Origin: Jeotgalibacillus salarius
Lineage (GTDB): Bacteria > Bacillota > Bacilli > Bacillales > Jeotgalibacillaceae
Length of the DNA stretch: 64,000 bases
Assembly: GCF_004405125.1 (NCBI RefSeq)
Contig: NZ_SORX01000001.1
Location: 379,780 to 443,779 of the forward strand
Reading direction: 5' to 3'
Positions 52,299 to 64,000 of this stretch are shown here, piece by piece. The stretch's first letter is position 1; each line of letters starts with the position of its first letter. The notes beneath the pieces are model-generated. The model searched no databases. It was not told the origin of the DNA and saw only the letters and a program-made list of their open reading frames with translations. The position numbers were made by a program, and so were the translations under genes.

Positions 52299-52562
52299 TC
52301 AGTTGGATAATCGCTGCTTCTTTTCATACTTGGCTTTTGTGGCTTCTCCGCCCCTTAAGTGTCGGATCGCTTTATGATAATGAAGAATAGTCTTTACTTC
52401 GTCTGCGAGCGCCGGGTCAAGTTTCGGCAGCCGCTCGGTTAAGTCTTTGTGCACTGTACTCTTAGATACCCCAAAAATTTTTGCGATAGAGCGGACCGTC
52501 TCTTCTGTCTCTACGATGTGCCTGCCAGCCGAGATTGTTCTCTCTCTGATGTACTCATGCAC
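52299..52562 (-). CDS. spoIIID: Sporulation transcriptional regulator SpoIIID
   Basis: The 87-aa mother-cell regulator has the conserved helix-turn-helix F-G-V-S-K-S-T-V-H-K-D-L-T-E-R-L-P and a basic C-terminal helix with R-H-L-R-G-G-E-A-T. It starts at GTG, as in B. subtilis, after AGGAGG. It switches genes of the SigE and SigK regulons. It lies 63 nt downstream of spoIIQ. Confidence 0.96.
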   Translation of the reverse strand: MHEYIRERTISAGRHIVETEETVRSIAKIFGVSKSTVHKDLTERLPKLDPALADEVKTILHYHKAIRHLRGGEATKAKYEKKQRLSN

Positions 52563-52625
52563 GTTGCCGGCCTCCTGTGGGTCCGTTTGTGCATTATATG
52601 CCGGCAGGCGGTTATGATATACCTA

Positions 52626-53312
52626 TTATTGCGTAATTGACATCGGGTCAATTGCCTGACCGTCTTTTTTCACTTCAAAGTGAACGTGAAGTCCGGCTTC
52701 CGGGTTCAGTTCACTGACACCAGCTTGTGCGATGACCTGACCCTGTCTCACTTCTTCACCTTCAGCAACTGCAATATCTTCAATTGCCTGGTAGCGCGTG
52801 ACATAGCCGTCATGTTCGATTTCCACAGCATTTCCGATAAACGGATCTTCTTCAACGAGTGTGACTTTTCCACTCATTGCTGCCACGACTTCAAAAGGTT
52901 CTCCATCCTGAACAAGGTCCACACCCAGATTCGGATAGTATGTCTGGTTTACTACGACTAGTGACTCCTGCTGTTCAGATGCATCTGCAGTCTGATCGTA
53001 AAATGCTTTATGCACTGTCACTGCGTCCGGATTTGAGACTGGCAGACTCAACGTTTCTGTAGACTGATTGACTTCAACCGTCTCCTGGTTACCTGGACCG
53101 TAAGTATAATCCGGCGTCTCTTCCTGATACACGTACTCACTTTCCGTTGACTGCTCTGCTACTTCTGAACTTTTTTGTCCCTGAATAAAGAATACAGTTC
53201 CTACCGCGAGTGCCCCGCATCCCAGGTATACAGCGGGTACTGCCCAGCGTTTCTTAAAAAACTTCTTAAAACTTTCCGACAGGGTAGATTGATTTTTGTC
53301 TCCCTTAATCAT
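52626..53312 (-). CDS. spoIIQ: Engulfment protein SpoIIQ
   Basis: The 228-aa forespore membrane protein has one N-terminal helix (about residues 27-45) and a degenerate LytM/M23 domain (about 115-225). The first zinc ligand of active M23 peptidases (H-x-G-x-D) is replaced: the site reads N-L-G-V-D, while H-V-H-F-E is kept. SpoIIQ pairs with SpoIIIAH across the septum and need not be an active peptidase. I placed the start at 53312, after AGGTGATG; ATGs at 53333 and 53318 are also open. Confidence 0.92.
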   Translation of the reverse strand: MIKGDKNQSTLSESFKKFFKKRWAVPAVYLGCGALAVGTVFFIQGQKSSEVAEQSTESEYVYQEETPDYTYGPGNQETVEVNQSTETLSLPVSNPDAVTVHKAFYDQTADASEQQESLVVVNQTYYPNLGVDLVQDGEPFEVVAAMSGKVTLVEEDPFIGNAVEIEHDGYVTRYQAIEDIAVAEGEEVRQGQVIAQAGVSELNPEAGLHVHFEVKKDGQAIDPMSITQ

Positions 53313-53442
53313 TTTCATCACCTCAGCACTCATTTTGAACGCTTAGAGGAAATTCTATACATTGTCACAATTTTTTTCTTCAAAATCCTTTATTGCGTGA
53401 TACAATCCCAGATAGTATACGTCGATGAAAGGATTCTTCTAC

Positions 53443-53877
53443 ATGATCAAATGGCTTAAACTATTTATCACCGCTCTGCCTTTTATGTATATGATCCTTG
53501 TATGGGTGCTGTCGAGTTTACCGCACGACGCGGTTCTTGAGCTGCCATCCGGGTCATTTGACCGCTTTTTAAAAGAATCACTGCATTTAATCGAGTTTGG
53601 TATTCTTCATTTCTTATTTATTGCTGCTCTACTTGTCCATGGCAAGCTTACAGTAGCTACACATACCCTTGCAGCTGTGTTTGCAGCGTTTTACGGCTTC
53701 GTTGATGAAATACACCAGGCATTCGTTCCATACCGCTCAGCGACGATGATAGACGCTGTGAAAGATGTGGTGGGTGTCTTGATCGTGTATCTGGTGGTTC
53801 AGCGTTTTTATTTTGTAAAGAAAGACAGCATTCTGAGAAAGCTGTTTATGCGTTTGGAGAGTTATTTTCAGGGGTGA
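53443..53877 (+). CDS. ywnJ: VanZ-like membrane protein (YwnJ-like)
   Basis: The 144-aa protein has about four hydrophobic helices and the VanZ family pattern, including H-L-I-E-F-G and D-E-I-H-Q. VanZ proteins affect glycopeptide or wall-antibiotic resistance by an unclear route. The ATG at 53443 follows AAAGGA; an ATG six codons earlier is less well placed. It is next to spoIIQ, as in B. subtilis, where ywnJ lies in this region. Confidence 0.8.
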   Translation: MIKWLKLFITALPFMYMILVWVLSSLPHDAVLELPSGSFDRFLKESLHLIEFGILHFLFIAALLVHGKLTVATHTLAAVFAAFYGFVDEIHQAFVPYRSATMIDAVKDVVGVLIVYLVVQRFYFVKKDSILRKLFMRLESYFQG

Positions 53878-54043
53878 CTGCTGTATTTGCTGCACTGATG
53901 GTCATATGGGTGTGATTGACGGCAGTGAAACGGCTGCTGACGGTGAGGTACGCCCGGATTGACAGCGGTATAACTGTATTTGATGGTTGATTCCGCAAAT
54001 TTGACAGTCGCTACCCCAAAAAATCAGTCTCTTTCATATCAAA

Positions 54044-54073
54044 AAGAAGCATCCCGCATTGGAATGCTTCTTT
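54044..54073 (-). terminator. Terminator of spoIID
   Basis: AGAAGCAT and ATGCTTCT pair around a loop. On the minus strand they are followed by TTTTTGAT. Confidence 0.75.
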
Positions 54074-54075
54074 TT

Positions 54076-55074
54076 TCATCTTTTCACCAGCAGTGCCGGG
54101 ACTGCCTGATCGATTGTAGCCAGTTCGACCCCCTTAAAGTAGTGGTGAACGATTTCCTTGTAGGTACTTCCAGCGAGGGCCATGCCGTTTGCGCCGTATT
54201 GACTCATCCCTACACCGTGACCATAGCCTTTTGTTTTAATGATCACACTTTCACCCTGCTGAACCCATTCGAAGTCGGTCGAGCGCAGGTCGAGTGCTTC
54301 CCGGATCTCTCTTCCGCTAAATGTTTTCCCTGCTATCTCAACGGTCTTAATACGGTTTCCAGGTGTTCTTTCAAGAATGCTTCCCTGTTCACCTTCTTTT
54401 AAGTCAATACCAAGCTTTTCTTCAAATTCAATGATTGGCATTGAGGCTTCATGGTGAAAGCCCGGCGCTGCCTGCTCATCCCATTTGCTTTCAACTGATG
54501 CTAAATATGGGACATCCTCTTCCCAGTAATCTTTCGCATTTTCTGTCCAGCCATTGCTCGTTGAGAAGAACGCAGCTGTGATTGGCCTACCTTCATATGT
54601 CAGGATTTCACCTTTCGTTTCATTTACAGCTTCTTCAATTGCTTTGATTTTCCACGGGAATTCATCTTTCCATATTTCTTTTAATTCCTCTCTGCTTTTA
54701 TAAACTTGATGAGCAGTGGAATCTGTGATCGGCTCTTCACCACTATGCGATAAAAATTTTGTGACATATGTTCTTGCAGCCAGTGCCTGTGCTTTCAATG
54801 CCTCTTTTTCAAATGAAGCAGGCATCTCACTTGCCACAACCCCTACCACGTATTCTTCCAGCTCCACAGGTTCTATTTCACCGCTCACCTGCCTCATCAC
54901 AGGAACTGTCAATTTTGCGGAAGGTGCCTCAGTCGATTCAGTCGATTCAGTCGATTCTTCTTCAGGTAAAGGGGTTTTGATTTCTTCTTTTGGCGATACG
55001 ATAAACGCCGGGATAACGAGTAATAGTAAGAAATATCCCACAAATAAAATGAGCAGCTTAATCCGCTGGTGCAT
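54076..55074 (-). CDS. spoIID: Stage II sporulation protein D
   Basis: The 332-aa protein has an N-terminal membrane anchor (about residues 5-28) and a SpoIID lytic transglycosylase domain: V-V-G-V-V-A-S-E-M-P, with the likely catalytic glutamate in S-E-M, and a C-terminal G-Y-G-H-G-V-G-M-S-Q-Y-G-A. It degrades septal peptidoglycan with SpoIIP and SpoIIM for engulfment. The start follows GGAGGGGTG. It is normally transcribed by SigE; I could not assign the promoter. Confidence 0.95.
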   Translation of the reverse strand: MHQRIKLLILFVGYFLLLLVIPAFIVSPKEEIKTPLPEEESTESTESTEAPSAKLTVPVMRQVSGEIEPVELEEYVVGVVASEMPASFEKEALKAQALAARTYVTKFLSHSGEEPITDSTAHQVYKSREELKEIWKDEFPWKIKAIEEAVNETKGEILTYEGRPITAAFFSTSNGWTENAKDYWEEDVPYLASVESKWDEQAAPGFHHEASMPIIEFEEKLGIDLKEGEQGSILERTPGNRIKTVEIAGKTFSGREIREALDLRSTDFEWVQQGESVIIKTKGYGHGVGMSQYGANGMALAGSTYKEIVHHYFKGVELATIDQAVPALLVKR

Positions 55075-55122
55075 CTTCACCCCTCCAGACATAGGTTATG
55101 GAGGAGTATATGCAGCAAAGCA

Positions 55123-55145
55123 GAGGGTCAGACCCCAAACTTCAG
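55123..55145 (+). repeat. Half-copy of the GGGTCAGACCC element
   Basis: AGGGTCAGACCCC-AA-ACTTCAGT matches the left arm of the inverted repeat at 21841 in 21 of 23 positions. The right arm is absent here. Confidence 0.55.
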
Positions 55146-55177
55146 TGCAGAGGTAAGTCTGCACAAAATAAAAAAAA

Positions 55178-55211
55178 GCAGTATACTCACGGCTTTGCGT
55201 GTGTATACTGC
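55178..55211 (-). terminator. Terminator of murA
   Basis: GCAGTATACTCAC and GTGTATACTGC pair. On the minus strand they are followed by TTTTTTTTATTTTG. Confidence 0.9.
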
Positions 55212-55279
55212 CTGTATAAACGTATAATCAATTAGATGATCGTGATGGTATAAGAATAAGAAGTATGAGTTCTGTAAAA

Positions 55280-56590
55280 TTATACGCGTACTGCTGTTGC
55301 AGCTGCTTCTGCTCTAGCTTCTGTTTCTTCACTTACACGTTCTACGTTTGCACCAAGTGCCACTAGCTTTTCGTGGAAATTCACATAGCCACGGTCAAGG
55401 TGTTTTAATTCAGTAACTTGTGTGTAACCATCTGCTACAAGGCCTGCAAGGATCAGTGCTGCTCCTGCTCTCAGGTCAGTTGCTGCTACTTCTGCTCCCT
55501 GTAAGTCACTTGGTCCGTTCATAATAACTGAACGTCCTTCGATTTTCACACTTGCATTCATGCGGCGGAATTCTTCTACGTGCATGAAGCGGTTTTCAAA
55601 TACTGTTTCAGTAATAACGCCTGTTCCATTAGCATTCAGCATAAGTGCCATCATCTGTGACTGCATATCAGTCGGGAAGCCCGGGTGAGGCATTGTTTTA
55701 ATGTCGACTGATTTAAGGTTACCGTTTCCGATAACACGAACGCCTTCATTTTCTTCAATGACTGTTACGCCCATTTCTTTCAGCTTCGCAATGACTGATG
55801 CTGAATGTTCAGGGACAGCATTTTCAATCAGTACGTTTCCTTCAGTAATGGCTGCTGCCACCATGAATGTTCCGGCTTCGATACGATCAGGAATGATTGT
55901 GTGTTCTGCACCGTGCAGTTCTTCTACACCTTCGATTCGAATTGTATCTGTACCGGCACCCTTGATTTTAGCGCCCATTTTGTTCATATAATTTGCCATA
56001 TCAACAATTTCAGGTTCTTTCGCGCAATTTTCAATCACTGTTGTGCCTTCTGCAAGTGTTGCTGCTGCCATAATATTTTCAGTAGCACCTACACTTGGGA
56101 AGTCCAGATAAATTTTTGCGCCTTTCAGACGTCCGTCAGTTTTTGCTTCAATAAAGCCATTACCAACATTTACTACTGCGCCCATCGCTTCAAACCCTTT
56201 CAGGTGAAGATCGATTGGTCTTGAACCGATTGCACAGCCGCCAGGAAGTGCAACTCGTGCATGACCATTTCTTGCTAGAAGTGGTCCCATAACCTGAACT
56301 GATGCACGCATCTTACGTACATATTCAAATGGTGCTTCCAGAGCCAGCTTGCTGCTTGCATCCACGATTACTTTATTTTCTTCCTTTGTATAGCTCACAT
56401 CTGCATTCAAATGTGACAGCACCTGATTAATTGTCGTTACATCCGATAGTGCAGGTACTTCCAGTAAAGTACTTTTACCTTTACCTGCTAAAAGTGCTGC
56501 TGCTAATATTGGAAGAACTGCGTTTTTAGCGCCTTCTACTTTAACTGTACCTTGCAGCGTGTTCCCGCCGCGTACGATAATTTTTTCCAA
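55280..56590 (-). CDS. murA: UDP-N-acetylglucosamine 1-carboxyvinyltransferase MurA
   Basis: The 436-aa enzyme transfers enolpyruvate from PEP to UDP-GlcNAc, the first committed step of peptidoglycan synthesis. The catalytic cysteine lies in [12 protein letters not shown]. The N-terminal V-x-G-A-K-N-A is present. The start is TTG at 56590 with GGAGGGG upstream, giving the usual length; the longer frame has no such site. It sits next to spoIID and ywzB as in B. subtilis (murAA). Confidence 0.95.
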   Translation of the reverse strand: MEKIIVRGGNTLQGTVKVEGAKNAVLPILAAALLAGKGKSTLLEVPALSDVTTINQVLSHLNADVSYTKEENKVIVDASSKLALEAPFEYVRKMRASVQVMGPLLARNGHARVALPGGCAIGSRPIDLHLKGFEAMGAVVNVGNGFIEAKTDGRLKGAKIYLDFPSVGATENIMAAATLAEGTTVIENCAKEPEIVDMANYMNKMGAKIKGAGTDTIRIEGVEELHGAEHTIIPDRIEAGTFMVAAAITEGNVLIENAVPEHSASVIAKLKEMGVTVIEENEGVRVIGNGNLKSVDIKTMPHPGFPTDMQSQMMALMLNANGTGVITETVFENRFMHVEEFRRMNASVKIEGRSVIMNGPSDLQGAEVAATDLRAGAALILAGLVADGYTQVTELKHLDRGYVNFHEKLVALGANVERVSEETEARAEAAATAVRV

Positions 56591-57040
56591 GTGAGTTCCC
56601 CTCCGCGTCTTCATTCTCATAATACTATTCATATTCAACGTAAGTGACTGAAGTGATATCATCTTCTTCAATCCCGCAATAGGCCAGATTCAATAAACGT
56701 CTCAAATACTAGTGAACTTTCATACTAAAACATTACAAATTTATCATTCTAAAACTCTTTAATACAAGAGAAGAAAGTCATGATTCATGGCAATTTGACA
56801 TTATTTTCACTTGCCATATCCTTTATATCGGCTAAAGTTTCTGCCTTTATATACACTCTGTTCTCTTATATATGAAGAGTTTCAGATAGCCCCTGCCGGT
56901 TTAGTTGCGTATGCTTGACTATTCCACACCTATATAAAGTTAAACCATTTCTTCCTAATTTAATAGATAAAAAACACTCATTTTTACAAAATTGAACGTT
57001 TTTACAACATGAAAACCTTTTCATTGTGACAATTTTGTGG
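56591..57040. other. Gene-free stretch upstream of murA
   Basis: AT-rich sequence of 450 nt with no convincing reading frame. It should hold the murA promoter. I see no strong structure. Confidence 0.4.
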
Positions 57041-57271
57041 CTACCAGAGATACGGTAACTGTTGGGACCAATTTGTGTAAGATAAAAAGAAATTTGCTAC
57101 TGATGATCCGATTGCAATGCTGACCAGAATAAAAAGTACTCTTGCCTGCAGTACACGGTTAGGTCTGATTGCTTTATCAAATCGCAGCGCCTGCATTGAC
57201 CAGAATGTTAAAGCGATGAAAATTAAGTGGATCATCATGCTCAAAAGCGCCTGCTGTCCAAACTCTTCCAT
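57041..57271 (-). CDS. ywzB: DUF1146 membrane protein (YwzB-like)
   Basis: The 76-aa protein has two membrane helices (about residues 11-30 and 43-65) and the family pattern ending N-F-F-L-S-Y/W. YwzB-type proteins lie beside the atp operon and murAA in Bacillales; their function is unknown. The ATG at 57271 follows AAAGGGG. Confidence 0.82.
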   Translation of the reverse strand: MEEFGQQALLSMMIHLIFIALTFWSMQALRFDKAIRPNRVLQARVLFILVSIAIGSSVANFFLSYTNWSQQLPYLW

Positions 57272-57421
57272 AGTCCGACCCCTTTCTGCCAACTTTGTCA
57301 TTCTAACAGAGAATACTTAGAATTCAATGAGAATGTGTCCGTAGTTTGTAAAAATGCTCATAAAGTATGATGTCAGTCCTCTTCTGGAGGATAAATGTTT
57401 ACCGGTAATTTGGGCGACACA

Positions 57422-57489
57422 GTGGGGTCGGAGTCAGTGGTTCATTTATGGAATGATTGTAAAAGTGGCACGGTCAACTCCGACCCCAC
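57422..57489. repeat. Long-spaced GTGGGGTCGGAGT inverted repeat
   Basis: GTGGGGTCGGAGT (57422-57434) and ACTCCGACCCCAC (57477-57489) are perfect 13-bp arms 42 nt apart. It lies in the gap between atpC and ywzB (57272-57618), which holds no gene. It resembles the GGGTCAGACCC element in kind but not in sequence. Confidence 0.7.
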
Positions 57490-57558
57490 CGTTACACCTA
57501 AATAATGTAAAAAACCCACACTGCAACCCAAGTCCATTTATAGAATCCAAATAAAAAA

Positions 57559-57610
57559 ACCGGCCCCTGTACCGGCCTGGCTTGGAAGCCATTCCGGGGA
57601 GGGTGCCGGT
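57559..57610 (-). terminator. Terminator of the atp operon
   Basis: ACCGGC and GCCGGT arms pair around a GC-rich inner structure. On the minus strand a TTTTTTTA tract follows, just past atpC. Confidence 0.8.
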
Positions 57611-57618
57611 TAAATCAG

Positions 57619-58041
<423 letters not shown>

Positions 58042-58045
58042 CTAA

Positions 58046-59663
<1,618 letters not shown>

Positions 59664-59736
59664 AAAAAGTCTTAGTACGTTTCAGACAAAGCTACCTGAA
59701 ACTGTTAAGAATACAGGAAGTCAATCTGGATTTATA

Positions 59737-60606
<870 letters not shown>

Positions 60607-60639
60607 TCACCACCCTTTAATGTTGAATTGCTGGTCTAC

Positions 60640-62160
<1,521 letters not shown>

Positions 62161-62174
62161 TCATTTCGTGGATC

Positions 62175-63253
<1,079 letters not shown>

Positions 63254-63287
63254 TCAAATACGGAAAGTTAGTTACTTATTTCATAAG

Positions 63288-63422
63288 ACGTGGCTGACTT
63301 CCGCTTCAGGCGGACGCTTTCCGCATGGACGGCGGTGAGCCTCCTCAGGCTTCGCCTTGCGGGGTCTCACCTGTCCGTCGTTCATGCTGGAGTCGCCGCC
63401 TTACGCTCCAGTCAGCCGTTAT
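63288..63422 (+). repeat. GC-rich 130-bp intergenic repeat, copy 8 (inside atp operon)
   Basis: This copy is very close to copy 7 (GTGAGCCTCCTCAGGCTTCG core). It lies between atpE and atpF, just past the internal terminator. Confidence 0.85.
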
Positions 63423-63459
63423 AATAGATAGAGATACTTTTTGAAATCAGATGTTCTGT

Positions 63460-63501
63460 AAAAAATGGCGAAGCATGTCACTGAGTGATCTTCGCCATTT
63501 T
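63460..63501 (-). terminator. Intrinsic terminator between atpE and atpF
   Basis: AAAATGGCGAAG and CTTCGCCATTTT form a perfect 12-bp stem. On the minus strand it is followed by TT and then AC, with a total run of six T (63466-63460). It starts about 10 nt past the atpE stop. Confidence 0.85.
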
Positions 63502-63511
63502 ATGTTCAATA

Positions 63512-63775
<264 letters not shown>

Positions 63776-63811
63776 TTAAATGTTTGTTCAGTAACTGAAC
63801 AGGTAAATATA

Positions 63812-64000
<189 letters not shown>

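Overview
The window comes from a low-to-moderate GC, endospore-forming, flagellated Gram-positive bacterium of the Bacillales that carries an S-layer. From about 41 kb to the end it keeps the gene order of the Bacillus subtilis ywqB-ywqA / ssbB-ywpF / fabZ-flhP-flhO-mbl-spoIIID-spoIIQ / spoIID-murAA-ywzB-atp region, which fixes the order Bacillales. The SecA2/SlaP pair beside an SLH-type S-layer gene suggests a Planococcaceae/Bacillaceae member (Jeotgalibacillus-like is my guess, not shown by the sequence alone).

Layout. (1) 1-5.8 kb is an AT-rich accessory region: small unknown genes, a membrane-anchored Mrr-type nuclease, an RDD protein, a GIY-YIG gene broken by a 7-bp duplication, a DDE transposase, a truncated serine recombinase and a cluster of TGTAACT-like repeats. 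(2) 5.8-14.2 kb is an S-layer and accessory-secretion locus: a 989-aa SLH S-layer protein with a near-consensus promoter, an SLH-anchored lytic transglycosylase-like protein, SecA2 and SlaP. (3) 14.5-21.6 kb is a minus-strand operon for a surface glycan: GalU, UDP-glucose dehydrogenase, UDP-ManNAc dehydrogenase, a WecG/TagA glycosyltransferase, a MurJ-family flippase and a Wzy-like polymerase. It plausibly supplies a uronic-acid-containing wall polymer, possibly the SLH ligand. (4) 21.9-23.4 kb holds an XRE-TPR regulator overlapped by a 54-codon gene for a secreted pro-peptide. This looks like an RRNPP-type quorum-sensing pair and is the most interesting item in the window. (5) 23.6-39.5 kb is mixed: an IDEAL-domain protein, serA, serC, a LysM-3D cell-wall protein, two tandem SLH proteins with a decayed third copy between them, an RsbR paralogue behind a SigB-like promoter, several small unknown genes, an XRE regulator with a striking inverted-repeat operator, and a YknW/YknX-like pair. 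(6) 39.5-41 kb is a NERD nuclease gene bracketed by two 169-bp direct repeats. (7) 41-64 kb is the conserved backbone: YwqB/YwqA, SsbB, YwpF, FabZ, EpuA-family protein, FlhP/FlhO, Mbl, SpoIIID, SpoIIQ, VanZ-like protein, SpoIID, MurA, YwzB and the atp operon (atpC-D-G-A-H-F-E and the 3' end of atpB).

A GC-rich intergenic repeat of about 130 bp occurs eight times (one copy internally deleted), including twice inside the atp operon. One of those two copies sits next to an intrinsic terminator between atpE and atpF. No rRNA, tRNA, CRISPR array or recognisable riboswitch was seen.
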